NCBI GenBank assembly: GCA_022790905.1
Contig: JAAVYC010000136.1
Coordinates: forward strand, 1 to 20,741
Reading direction: 5' to 3'
Source: Lachnospiraceae bacterium
GTDB taxonomy: Bacteria; Bacillota; Clostridia; Lachnospirales; Lachnospiraceae
DNA: 20,741 nucleotides
Below, one piece after another: positions 7,684 to 15,491 of this stretch. A program made the position numbers and the translations under genes. The notes beneath the pieces are model-generated. The model saw only the letters and a list, made by a program, of their open reading frames with translations. It ran no database searches and was not told the origin of the DNA. Each line of letters starts with the position of its first letter. The stretch's first letter is position 1.

Positions 7684-7702
7684 TGTCACCTCCGTGTGAA
7701 CA
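7684..7702 (-). promoter_or_regulatory. Candidate CsrA-binding hairpin over the flaG SD
   Basis: In the flaG leader TGTTCAC (7702-7696) pairs with GTGACA (7689-7684) with one bulged T, exposing the hexaloop ACGGAG (7695-7690). The loop contains ANGGA, the CsrA recognition core, and GGAG is part of the flaG SD. CsrA bound here would block ribosome entry. csrA and fliW lie immediately upstream in the same operon. Other SDs in the window contain GGA but I do not see them in a comparable loop. Confidence 0.5.
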
Positions 7703-7726
7703 CATGTCTATTGTTATCTAATTTGT

Positions 7727-7751
7727 ATATCGGTACTTTTCTCCAACTTAA
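7727..7751 (-). promoter_or_regulatory. Weak sigma28-like promoter candidate before flaG
   Basis: ACCGATAT, with CCGATAT at 7733-7727, matches the sigma28 -10 well. The -35 is poor: TTAA at 7751-7748 with 14 nt spacing, or TAAG with 13. If real it would give extra flaG-fliD-fliS transcript downstream of csrA. The poor -35 makes this doubtful. Confidence 0.28.
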
Positions 7752-7758
7752 TAAGGTT

Positions 7759-7974
7759 TTAAAACAATTTTTTTAAGGCATCAGCGCTCTCAGGGCCAAA
7801 TGCCGCCTTATTTTCTTCCTGAATCTGGAGGTAAACCTCTTTTCGGTAAATTGAGACGTCTTTAGGAGCAGAGATCCCCAGCTTAATCTGGTCACCGCGG
7901 ATTTCCAATATCGTCACTTCCACGTTGTTGTTTATCATTAGGGATTCTCCTTTTTTTCTAGTAAGCGCCAACAT
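7759..7974 (-). CDS. csrA: Translational regulator CsrA
   Basis: CsrA is a small dimeric RNA-binding protein that blocks ribosome access at GGA-containing hairpins; in Bacillus its main target is the flagellin mRNA. The 71 residues begin MLALTRKKGESLMI, the family signature, then show the five beta strands with VTILEIRGDQIKLGI and APKDVSIYRKEVY. The C-terminus carries the extended helix found in FliW-dependent Gram-positive CsrA proteins. The start lies 2 nt after the fliW stop and the AGGTG SD is inside the last fliW codons, so translation is coupled. Confidence 0.97.
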   Translation of the reverse strand: MLALTRKKGESLMINNNVEVTILEIRGDQIKLGISAPKDVSIYRKEVYLQIQEENKAAFGPESADALKKLF

Positions 7975-7976
7975 CT

Positions 7977-8435
7977 CTATTCACCTGCCTTTTTTTGATC
8001 TACTTTAATAATGTCATAAATCGGATATTTTATTTCTTCTCCGTCTACAATCACCTGCGTTGCTTTTCTCTCATCCGCATTGATGACAATTGGAGCCTTA
8101 AGATTAATAGACATTTTCTCAATATCCTCCGGCACCGTAATCGTCACAAGTACCAATGTGTTATCCGGTTCCAAATTACCGAGTGATTTCAGTAATTCGT
8201 CTTCCACGGTTGGATTGTAATCCGGTTTGACGGCAAGCGGATTGATCACTGGCAACGCAAACACTGGTTCATCCATAGACTGCAGCCAGCTGATCTCCGA
8301 TTTTGCCTCTTTATCCTCATCGAATATCAGGGAAAATTTTTTCAAATCCGGAAAACCAATAATTCCATCTTCGAAAGTAATAATTTTTTCATCCTCTATA
8401 TCAATTTCCCCAAACATCCTTGTTTCTACTTTCAT
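7977..8435 (-). CDS. fliW: Flagellar assembly factor FliW (CsrA antagonist)
   Basis: FliW binds either flagellin or CsrA. When flagellin is exported, freed FliW binds the CsrA C-terminal extension and relieves translational repression, coupling flagellin synthesis to export. The 152-residue length is typical. Signatures are the strand ITFEDGIIGFPDLKKFSLI near residue 19-37, PVFALPVINPLAV around residue 55-70, and APIVINADERKATQVI near residue 110-130. ATG at 8435 has GGAGG six nt upstream, and the stop of flgL overlaps the region just before the SD. Pairing with csrA confirms the assignment. Confidence 0.96.
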   Translation of the reverse strand: MKVETRMFGEIDIEDEKIITFEDGIIGFPDLKKFSLIFDEDKEAKSEISWLQSMDEPVFALPVINPLAVKPDYNPTVEDELLKSLGNLEPDNTLVLVTITVPEDIEKMSINLKAPIVINADERKATQVIVDGEEIKYPIYDIIKVDQKKAGE

Positions 8436-8447
8436 GTTTTACCTCCA

Positions 8448-9995
8448 TTAGATATAATCGAGCAACGTCTGCTTAATCGCTTTTGAAGCTGCCTGCATAG
8501 AAGACTGATATGCCGTATAAGCTGCAGTATATTCGATAATAACATCCGATAGCTCTTTATCCTCATTGGTGGATTTTAATTTCTCAAACGTCATTTGCTG
8601 ATTGGACATCCTAGACTTTGTGAGCGCCAAAGAACTTCCCTTATTTCCAACTTCTGTCCGGGCAAGAGTGACATCTGTCAAATATCCTTGATATTTTGAA
8701 ATCCCCTCTGAGTAAAGATTCTTCATATTGCGATCCGCATAATCGGCCTCTTTTTGCGCTGTGTCCTTCCATTTTTGCAAAAGCGCCTGCGATTCCTCGC
8801 TCGCATATTTTTCCTCTTTCATCATGGCATCGATCTTATCCACTTTTTCATGCGCTCGGATCGCCATCTGAACAGCATCGGTCAACTCATCGACATCTCT
8901 TTGCATACCGGAATCGAAGACATCCGATGCCTGTGTATTAACCGCAAGTGTCTGGTTAAATGCCACCATATAATTGATTTCCTGATTTTCTTTCACATAT
9001 TTAATGTGATTATCAGGGTTAAGATCCGTTGTGTCCGTACAATCAAAATAGTGCTCCGGCCGAAGTTCTCCTTTCGAAAATCCGGTTTTATTGTAGCTGA
9101 CAACCATCTCTGGTTTTTCAGAACTCATATGAGCTGCCACATTTTTACCAAACAAGATTTCTCCGCTCTCCGGTACATAGACGACTTCATTGTCACCCAC
9201 CTCAAAATTATAAGCATTTTCCCAGTCTGTATAATGTCTCTCGACAAAGGTAACATTTGCTGTTTGCGCATTTCCAGTCGCCTCATCGATATAATTGATC
9301 TGCATTCCATCAATGTCCTGCAAATTTCCACCGGCGTCCTTATACTGCAACTGTGTAATATCTCCTAAAGAATCATATTCGAGACGGAGTCTGTGATACG
9401 TATGTTCCTCCATGTTGGTGGAAGGTAACGTACCCGCTGTCAAATCATCTGTAGTTGGTACTTCAGAATAACCTGTATAATAATTCTTTTGTGTAATGTC
9501 ATTGTAGCTAAATTTCTGCGTGATATTGTAAGATATATTCGGCGTATCCTCCTGGAATGTCAGCGTTTTATTCGTCTTATAACCAGTGAAAACTGTTCTC
9601 CCTGCATAATCGGCATTTCCCTCCGAATAAATCTGATCCCGCATATTCTGAAGACTGACTAAAATCGTATCTCTATCCTTTTGATTTAATGTATCAGTGG
9701 CTCCATTGACACATTGTCTGTAAATATCTGTGATAATCTCCTGCATATTTTTCAATGCTGTTTCCGTTGCCGCTAACCAGGACTCAGCATCTGGTATATT
9801 TTTTTCATAATATTGATCAATTTCGCTTAGGCTGCTACGAAGACGCAGTGCACGAATCGCAATAACCGGATCGTCGGAAGGTCTATTGATCTTCTTCTGC
9901 GTGGACATCTGTGTATTCAACTCATCCACTTTTGTCTTATTAGTATTCATATTACTTGCTGTATTGTTCATAATCATGCTGTTCGTAATACGCAT
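8448..9995 (-). CDS. flgL: Hook-filament junction protein FlgL (HAP3)
   Basis: FlgL is the second of the two junction proteins between hook and filament. The N-terminus MRITNSMIMNNTASNMNTNK and the following STQKKINRPSDDP motif are flagellin/FlgL-like. The C-terminus has the D0/D1 helices with ALTKSRMSNQQMTFEKLKS and ends QTLLDYI. At 515 residues it is clearly longer than the 300-residue Bacillus FlgL. The extra is in the central, Tyr/Asn/Asp-rich region (roughly 150-350), probably an added surface domain. The SD AGGAGGGG is strong. The gene follows flgK by 11 nt, in the standard K-L order, and there is no export signal other than the disordered N-terminus. Confidence 0.93.
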   Translation of the reverse strand: MRITNSMIMNNTASNMNTNKTKVDELNTQMSTQKKINRPSDDPVIAIRALRLRSSLSEIDQYYEKNIPDAESWLAATETALKNMQEIITDIYRQCVNGATDTLNQKDRDTILVSLQNMRDQIYSEGNADYAGRTVFTGYKTNKTLTFQEDTPNISYNITQKFSYNDITQKNYYTGYSEVPTTDDLTAGTLPSTNMEEHTYHRLRLEYDSLGDITQLQYKDAGGNLQDIDGMQINYIDEATGNAQTANVTFVERHYTDWENAYNFEVGDNEVVYVPESGEILFGKNVAAHMSSEKPEMVVSYNKTGFSKGELRPEHYFDCTDTTDLNPDNHIKYVKENQEINYMVAFNQTLAVNTQASDVFDSGMQRDVDELTDAVQMAIRAHEKVDKIDAMMKEEKYASEESQALLQKWKDTAQKEADYADRNMKNLYSEGISKYQGYLTDVTLARTEVGNKGSSLALTKSRMSNQQMTFEKLKSTNEDKELSDVIIEYTAAYTAYQSSMQAASKAIKQTLLDYI

Positions 9996-10006
9996 GGGAC
10001 CCCTCC

Positions 10007-11827
10007 TTATACTGCCGTGTTCAAAATTAACTGGTCATACATCTCTGCCATTGTAGAAATCATTTTGGAGGCTAGGTTATAGGCATTCTGGAATTTTACA
10101 AGATCTAGCGCCTCCTCATCCTCATCGACTCCTGAAATGGACAATCTCTGATTTGTAATCGTCAGAGAAATATTATGGTGATTGTCATAAAATAGTTTTG
10201 CCTCCTGCGCATCCACTGTGACATCTGCTAGCATACACTGTAAAAATCCGCTGGAACCACTTCCACGATATAACTTCACATCTTCCTTTAACGGCAATAA
10301 TAGATCTATCAGTTCCGCCTTATCCACGCCTTGCACTACCTGTGTAGTCGTGGCAAAAATAGAAGCATCTTTTACACTGGCATCCGACACTTCAAAGTTC
10401 GCTGCTGTCATTTTATAATAACTGGACATAGAAGATGTAATTTTGTTATAAGTATCAGATTTTTGAAGCTCTCCCTGCTCTCCGCTCACTTTATCTCGGG
10501 CTACAAAGAATGCTCCCATCTTTTTCTGTACCTCACTTAACGTCTCTCCGTCCATCTCAATATCATTGAACTTTGCGGCAAACGCTCTCAAAAACTGATT
10601 CATCTGTGCAAAATAATATGGCACTCCCATACAATTAATACTCGTTCCCACAGAAGCCTCATAGCCACAGAGTGCCGCAGCTCCTGCCCCTGGTTCTTCT
10701 TTTAACTCAAACGTATAGGTTGCATTGCCATCTGCATCAAATTCTACCTCAAAGCTCGTATATTCAAATTTTTTGCTTTGAATCGTAATAACTCCTTCTT
10801 CCGGGATTGTCATCTCTTCTACCGTGCTCTGAGACGGATTTTTAATGACCAATTTTTTACCGGAAACGGCATCCAAGGTACCTTTGAAATTTTCTTCATT
10901 ATTTCCATCACGGATATCTATTAATGCTTTCAGAGAACCCGCCATATATTCAGAGTTTACACTGAAATCATTGCCCGTATCGGACCATTTGATATCGTAA
11001 ATTCCATCTATATCACTCTGGTTTATTTTATATTCTCTTGTCTGACACTCCAATGTACGATACTCTCTCGTATTTACGAGTGTCTGCCCGTTGATTTTCA
11101 CAACATATTCTGTACAGCCAACATAATACTCATCATTTGTATTCAAGACCTGTGTCTCTTTAACTTCTGTTGGCACAATTCCAGAAAGTTCATCGATCAA
11201 AAGCGCTCTTTGATCACGCAGTTCATTAGCATATCCGCCTTGCATTTCAACAATATTAATCTGATTGTTTAACAGCGCTATTTTTTCAGCAATCGCATTG
11301 ATATTGTTTACCGTACTCAAAACTTCCAGATTGGCATCTGTCTGGATACGCTCCAAGCCAATCGATACGCTGTTAAAATAATTTGCAAGATTCTGACAAC
11401 TGCTGATAAATGTTTTTCTCCTGTCCATATCACCAGGCGCATCAGACAGATAATCGAGATTATTAAACATCGCATTTAAAATCGTGGTAAATCCTTTTGT
11501 GGAATTATCATCAATAAAATAATCTTCTATCTGCTGCATATAATATAATTTTTTTTCGTAAAGTCCCAGGCTGGCATTATTTTCCCAATATTTTACATCA
11601 TAATAAGAATCTCGAATCTGCGTGATGGAAGTCGTGGTAACACCACTACCCGTTGTTCCATATCTCGCATAGACGCGAAGGGATTCCGACTGCACACGGT
11701 TTGCTACCTGTCTGCTGTAACCCTTTGTCTGAACATTTGCAATGTTATTTGCAGTCGTATTCACCGCCGCCTGAAAAGCATTCAATCCTGATCCTGCTAT
11801 AGTTAGCCCAAAAAATGTAGATGGCAT
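10007..11827 (-). CDS. flgK: Hook-filament junction protein FlgK (HAP1), copy A
   Basis: FlgK sits between the hook and FlgL. The N-terminus GLNAFQAAVNTTANNIANV followed by TKGYSRQ is the flagellar rod/hook consensus, and the C-terminus LVKFQNAYNLASKMISTMAE is the matching D0 helix. Total 606 residues, normal to slightly long. The centre includes the segment KYWENNASLGLYEKK and the hallmark helix LRDQRALLIDELSGIVPTEV near residue 205-225, typical of FlgK. It starts with ATG at 11827 after AGAGGAGGG and lies 14 nt after the stop of a second FlgK-like gene. FlgN is the likely chaperone. Confidence 0.94.
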   Translation of the reverse strand: MPSTFFGLTIAGSGLNAFQAAVNTTANNIANVQTKGYSRQVANRVQSESLRVYARYGTTGSGVTTTSITQIRDSYYDVKYWENNASLGLYEKKLYYMQQIEDYFIDDNSTKGFTTILNAMFNNLDYLSDAPGDMDRRKTFISSCQNLANYFNSVSIGLERIQTDANLEVLSTVNNINAIAEKIALLNNQINIVEMQGGYANELRDQRALLIDELSGIVPTEVKETQVLNTNDEYYVGCTEYVVKINGQTLVNTREYRTLECQTREYKINQSDIDGIYDIKWSDTGNDFSVNSEYMAGSLKALIDIRDGNNEENFKGTLDAVSGKKLVIKNPSQSTVEEMTIPEEGVITIQSKKFEYTSFEVEFDADGNATYTFELKEEPGAGAAALCGYEASVGTSINCMGVPYYFAQMNQFLRAFAAKFNDIEMDGETLSEVQKKMGAFFVARDKVSGEQGELQKSDTYNKITSSMSSYYKMTAANFEVSDASVKDASIFATTTQVVQGVDKAELIDLLLPLKEDVKLYRGSGSSGFLQCMLADVTVDAQEAKLFYDNHHNISLTITNQRLSISGVDEDEEALDLVKFQNAYNLASKMISTMAEMYDQLILNTAV

Positions 11828-11841
11828 GTCATCCCTCCTCT

Positions 11842-13560
11842 TTAACCGCCAAGACGTGTGATAATGTGTTCAATCATTTCACTGATCACCGTCATAAAAC
11901 GACTCGATGCGTTATAAGCATTTTGATATTTAATCATGTTCGTCAACTCTTCATCGGAGGATACTCCAATTACTTGCTGTCTATTTGTATCAATCGTCAA
12001 CACACTTCCAGCCAGACTTTCTGCTGTCTTATTATAGACATTTCCGATTGTTGCCAAGCCATCTATCATTTTCTGATAATATAACTTAAAATTCACTGGC
12101 TCTGGATCTGTCGGATCGAGTCCAACCATATTTTTTTCCCATATTTCCACGAGCGCTGTTCCCAGCTCTCTGTCCACCTCTCCATTCTGTTTCAAATGAG
12201 GAATCAAAGTCTCGACCTTTTTTAAGGCCTCATTGATATCACAACTGGTCAAACTATACATCATAGAGGTATCGCTGGTGTCCTCCTCATTATAAACATA
12301 ATAGGTATTTCCATCACTTCCCGTCACTTTCGTGTAACGCTCTGTACCACTCCTTGTGAACAGTTCCCTTGGAGGAAGCTCTTTATCACTTCCAACAGCA
12401 CAATTCTCCGTATCTAATACACGCACACTATTTAGATCTATTGTATTTCCATTGGCATCCTGATAGGTAACGCCTGCCGGCCCCTGGATATTCGGACAAA
12501 ACAGATCGTTGATAGATGTCATAATGGAGTGCATCATCTGGTCTAATTTTGCCTGCATATCCAGCATAACTGACATATTTGTACTATCCAGATATTCCTG
12601 CGCTCCCATGCCTTCGATGTCTGAGTAATCTGCCCAATGATCACCGCGGCACATAATTAATGCCTTCAATTCTCCGATATCGCTATTTAATGCCGAACTG
12701 ATATCAATATTAAAATCATAGACATAATCATATTGTCCTTTATCTAAATCAGAGAGATATGGCCAATACGGTGTGATAAATCCCGTCTTCTGATCCACTT
12801 CTTTACCCATTTCATAGACATGGACTCCGTCAACAAAGTATTCATTTTCTACTTTTACCGTGACTACTCCCTGCGCATTTTCTTTATACGAAATTTTCGC
12901 GAGAGTTCCCAACTGATCGAGTGCTAAATCCCTTTCGTCTCTTAAATTCATTGCCGTCTCCTGACCACCGATTTCGATCTTCGCTATCTGTTGATTTAGC
13001 TCCTGTATCTTATGGCCAAGCTTATTGATCTGGTCAATATCATTGGAAATCTGCACGTTGATATTTGCCTGATAACTCTTTAATCCCGCATATACCGATT
13101 GTGCACGCGTCAAAAATAATCCTGCTTTTTGTACAATCAAATCCTGGTTTACAGAATCTGACGGATCTTTCGAATATTCCTGAAACGACTTCCAGAAATC
13201 TTCCATTGCAGACTGGAAAGTCTTTCCCTCCATCTCTTGATAATAAGTCTGCACTTCATCTACTGCCGTAAAACAGGTCTCATAAAATGCCTGTCTGCCG
13301 CACTCTGAGCGGTATGCCTTATCAATAAAAATATCTCTCGCATGAATCACATCACCGATATTCAATCCGTATCCTGCCTGCTGTTTACTGACTGCAGCAT
13401 TGGCAAATGTAGTATATTCTTTATCTGAAAAATAAACTTGCTGACGCACATACCCTTCGGTATCCACATTAGCAAGATTATTCGCAGTTGTATTCAATGC
13501 ATTTTGACTGTTACGCAGCCCTGACGCCCCTATATAGAGGGTACCCATTCCGTTTGCCAT
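11842..13560 (-). CDS. flgK: Hook-filament junction protein FlgK, divergent paralog (copy B)
   Basis: A second FlgK family member in tandem, 572 residues. N-terminal ASGLRNSQNALNTTANNLAN then VDTEGYVRQQ, and C-terminal MIKYQNAYNASSRFMTVISE, are the paired D0 helices. The LRDERDLALDQLG helix near residue 205-220 marks it as FlgK rather than FlgE/FlgG. Apart from these ends it differs strongly from copy A, so the duplication is old or one copy has specialised. ATG at 13560 has AGGAGG nine nt upstream; flgN lies 24 nt before it. The two proteins may form alternating or mixed junction zones, or serve different filament types. Which copy is the canonical FlgK is not clear from sequence alone. Confidence 0.88.
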   Translation of the reverse strand: MANGMGTLYIGASGLRNSQNALNTTANNLANVDTEGYVRQQVYFSDKEYTTFANAAVSKQQAGYGLNIGDVIHARDIFIDKAYRSECGRQAFYETCFTAVDEVQTYYQEMEGKTFQSAMEDFWKSFQEYSKDPSDSVNQDLIVQKAGLFLTRAQSVYAGLKSYQANINVQISNDIDQINKLGHKIQELNQQIAKIEIGGQETAMNLRDERDLALDQLGTLAKISYKENAQGVVTVKVENEYFVDGVHVYEMGKEVDQKTGFITPYWPYLSDLDKGQYDYVYDFNIDISSALNSDIGELKALIMCRGDHWADYSDIEGMGAQEYLDSTNMSVMLDMQAKLDQMMHSIMTSINDLFCPNIQGPAGVTYQDANGNTIDLNSVRVLDTENCAVGSDKELPPRELFTRSGTERYTKVTGSDGNTYYVYNEEDTSDTSMMYSLTSCDINEALKKVETLIPHLKQNGEVDRELGTALVEIWEKNMVGLDPTDPEPVNFKLYYQKMIDGLATIGNVYNKTAESLAGSVLTIDTNRQQVIGVSSDEELTNMIKYQNAYNASSRFMTVISEMIEHIITRLGG

Positions 13561-13584
13561 TTTCTATTTCCTCCTGCCTATTCC

Positions 13585-14097
13585 TTACTGTTTTGCATCA
13601 AATCCGCTACTGCCTAACAACTCTCCGGTATTGTACGCTTCCTTGTTGTAATTAGCAGTCTCAGGAGCCTGTCTCATACTTTTTAACAATGCCATATCAA
13701 ACTCGACCATCTCCATCGCCTGTTGAATCAGAGCTTGATTCTGTTCATTGACTTCCTTCATTTCTGTCAGGGTATCTTTTAGGCGGGAACGGATCTTGGC
13801 TAATTCTTCCTGTTCTTTCGGCTGACTTTTTAAAATTTCCATCATCGCATCTACGGTGAGGTCATCTACCTTCCGATTCAGGACATTTGCAATATCGTCC
13901 ATAATTGAAATTCGTTTGTTCTCAATATTTTTAATGTTACTGGTAATCTCTTGTTCCTCTCCAGTAATCTCTTCCAAAGCTCTAATATCCGCTTTAATAA
14001 TGATTTCTTTTTTTCTTGTTGAGGTTTTTACCAACTCGCGGTAAGCGATTTCTTCTCTCTCTAAAACCTCTAAAAGTTCATTCATTAAACTAGCCAA
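13585..14097 (-). CDS. flgN: Flagellar export chaperone FlgN
   Basis: FlgN binds the C-terminal helices of FlgK and FlgL in the cytosol and delivers them to the export gate. The protein is all-helical and charged (many E, K, N, M), 170 residues, with the family pattern ELLEVLEREEIAYRELVKTS at the N-terminus and QEITSNIKNIENKR in the second helix. I accept a TTG start at 14097 because GAGGA is 6 nt upstream; the first ATG (14085) would be 18 nt from that SD. The gene is 13 nt after flgM and immediately before the flgK pair it should serve. Confidence 0.87.
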   Translation of the reverse strand: MASLMNELLEVLEREEIAYRELVKTSTRKKEIIIKADIRALEEITGEEQEITSNIKNIENKRISIMDDIANVLNRKVDDLTVDAMMEILKSQPKEQEELAKIRSRLKDTLTEMKEVNEQNQALIQQAMEMVEFDMALLKSMRQAPETANYNKEAYNTGELLGSSGFDAKQ

Positions 14098-14110
14098 TTT
14101 CTGTCCTCAC

Positions 14111-14392
14111 TCACATCATTACAGCATTATACTTTTCTAATAATTTACTCGCAAAACGATTTGTATCTACGTTGTAATTACCAGAATCGATACTTGCTTT
14201 TAACTGTGCCACCTTATCTTCCCTAACATCTGAAGCTCCTGCCACTGCCTGTTTTGCGATCTGATAATCACGTGCTGCCTGGGAAATCTGTACCTCATCG
14301 CGTACTGCTGTTATATTTCCAACACTGCCTGTTTTTGTATTCTTCCCTGTCTTATACAACTGTGCTACCTGATTATATGTCTCTATACGCAT
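14111..14392 (-). CDS. flgM: Anti-sigma28 factor FlgM
   Basis: FlgM holds sigma28 inactive until the completed hook exports it, then late genes switch on. The protein has 93 residues, a polar disordered N-terminus and the typical C-terminal helices: DEVQISQAARDYQIAKQAV then VAQLKASIDSGNYNVDTNRF, which contains the family KxxIxxGxYxVD motif. The start at 14392 (MRIETYNQV) lies nine nt after GGAG; an earlier in-frame ATG at 14401 sits directly on the SD. It is the first gene of the late operon, and a sigma28-type promoter lies about 70 nt upstream, giving the classical negative loop. Confidence 0.93.
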   Translation of the reverse strand: MRIETYNQVAQLYKTGKNTKTGSVGNITAVRDEVQISQAARDYQIAKQAVAGASDVREDKVAQLKASIDSGNYNVDTNRFASKLLEKYNAVMM

Positions 14393-14459
14393 AAACGGCA
14401 TCTCCTTTCTTTTTTGAAAATTGGGTGCAAAAACTTTGCTTTTCTGGTTTCTATATTGT

Positions 14460-14485
14460 TTATCGGATGGTTCATAAAATTCTTA
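14460..14485 (-). promoter_or_regulatory. Sigma28 (sigmaD)-type promoter of the flgM operon
   Basis: On the minus strand TCCGATAA (14467-14460) matches the -10 consensus GCCGATAA at seven of eight positions. TAAG (14485-14482), 14 nt upstream, matches TAAA at three of four. Transcription would start about 60 nt before the flgM ATG. This fits the known late-class control of flgM operons. Confidence 0.65.
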
Positions 14486-14575
14486 ATAGTATTTTATCTT
14501 TTTATCGCTATAATTATAATGTAACTGTAAACCATATTTTTAAAATCTTACGACTTAATTCAGGAAATTTCGCTT

Positions 14576-14592
14576 TGTCGAATCGTGTCAAT
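14576..14592 (+). promoter_or_regulatory. Tandem Spo0A-box pair, site 1
   Basis: TGTCGAA (14576-14582) equals the 0A-box consensus. It is followed after 3 nt by TGTCAAT (5 of 7), the same direct-repeat geometry as the dimeric Spo0A site known from Bacillus. It lies between the flgM promoter and the regulator gene, about 65 bp from site 2. Confidence 0.5.
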
Positions 14593-14639
14593 TACTCCCC
14601 CTGCACTCTTCGTTTTTTTGCGGAATTTCGCCGTTTTAC

Positions 14640-14668
14640 TTGTCGAATTATGTCGTCAGGTTTAGTAT
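14640..14668 (+). promoter_or_regulatory. SigmaA-type promoter candidate for the Spo0A-like regulator
   Basis: TTGTCG (14640-14645) and TAGTAT (14663-14668) are separated by 17 nt, each four of six to consensus. Transcription would start near 14675 and leave a leader of about 50 nt. The 334-nt gap between flgM and this gene holds this promoter, the two 0A-box pairs, a palindrome and the flgM promoter; I see no other gene in it. Confidence 0.45.
14641..14657 (+). promoter_or_regulatory. Tandem Spo0A-box pair, site 2, over the regulator's -35
   Basis: TGTCGAA (14641-14647), then 3 nt, then TGTCGTC (5 of 7). The first box begins exactly 65 bp after the first box of site 1. It overlaps the putative -35 (TTGTCG, 14640-14645) of the Spo0A-like gene, a placement that usually gives direct control by Spo0A-type proteins. 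Confidence 0.5.
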
Positions 14669-14679
14669 GTATTACATAC
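14665..14679. promoter_or_regulatory. Perfect 15-bp palindrome at the regulator promoter
   Basis: GTATGTA-T-TACATAC has perfect 7-bp arms around a single central base. It overlaps the -10 and presumed start of the Spo0A-like gene, so it is placed to act as an operator. The protein that would bind is unknown. Spo0A-type proteins bind direct repeats, so another regulator is more likely. Confidence 0.4.
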
Positions 14680-14726
14680 AGTAAAAATGCTATTCTTTCC
14701 TAAAACAAAATAATGAGGTGAGAAAA

Positions 14727-15491
14727 ATGAAAGACAAAATTCAGATTCTTTTAATCGAGGACAATCAAGAAAAACGGCTGGAATTTCGCACAGCACTCCA
14801 GCTACACGAGAACATGGTATTATGTGGAGAAACCGGTAGTGAGAAAGAGGCTCTTTCTCTGCTGAACAACCGGGTCATTAATGTTGTGATCTTAGATTTG
14901 GAATTAGAGGAAGGAAATGGAATCCGGTTTGCCGAGACAATGCGTGGACTATCCGTCCCGCAACCGTTCGTCGTTGTGACAACCAATAATTGTTCTTCTT
15001 CTGTTCTCCAATATCTGCGTTCCGAACTGAAAGTGGATTTTATATTCCAAAAGACAAATATCAGTTACACTGCAAAACGTGTTTTGGATATTATCTCAAA
15101 GGTATATAAATACCACCAAAATCCCACTCAGCCAGTACCAGACGAAAAGGAGTTATTAAAAAATCGGATTCGCTCTGAACTGCAAAATATGGGATTTTCT
15201 TTAAAGCACACAGGTACAGATTATTTAGTTGATATCTTTTTGTTTTTATCGGAGCATCCCGACGATTCCTTACAGGTATCAAAGATCATTTACCCTGCGA
15301 TCGCCAAAAGCCGTCACACCGATCCCGCCAATGTTGAACGAGCAGTCCGCACGGCGATTGAGCGAACATGGGACACCGCAAATCTTATGACACTTTCCCA
15401 GTATTATCCCTATGATGTCAGAAATAAAAATGGGCGTCCCAGCAACGGAGAATTTATTGCAAAAATGCGTCTAAAATTTTTTGGGAAGTAA
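14727..15491 (+). CDS. Spo0A-like response regulator (receiver + Spo0A_C DNA-binding domain)
   Basis: A 254-residue two-domain regulator. The receiver (1-125) has the acidic pair E11/D12, phospho-acceptor D57 in VVILDLEL, T85/T86 and K109 in FIFQK, so it should be phosphorylatable. The C-terminal domain (about 145-254) is of the Spo0A_C type: RIRSELQNMGFSLKHTGTDY, IIYPAIAKSRHTDPANVERA, then the recognition helix region VERAVRTAIERTW and RPSNGEFIAKM. It is probably not the master Spo0A: it lies by flagellar genes and kinases, not beside spoIVB, and the receiver N-terminus is unusual. I start at ATG 14727 because GAGG lies 8 nt upstream; the GTG at 14718 sits on the SD. Its 3' end overlaps the convergent kinase gene by 21 nt. 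Confidence 0.88.
   Translation: MKDKIQILLIEDNQEKRLEFRTALQLHENMVLCGETGSEKEALSLLNNRVINVVILDLELEEGNGIRFAETMRGLSVPQPFVVVTTNNCSSSVLQYLRSELKVDFIFQKTNISYTAKRVLDIISKVYKYHQNPTQPVPDEKELLKNRIRSELQNMGFSLKHTGTDYLVDIFLFLSEHPDDSLQVSKIIYPAIAKSRHTDPANVERAVRTAIERTWDTANLMTLSQYYPYDVRNKNGRPSNGEFIAKMRLKFFGK

Noticed and set aside
8754..9368. 204-codon open frame on the plus strand
   Set aside because: Entirely antisense to flgL, no SD, no recognisable protein pattern; a shadow of a long gene.
14718..14726. GTG start for the Spo0A-like regulator
   Set aside because: The GTG is part of the GAGGTG SD; ATG 14727 has correct spacing.
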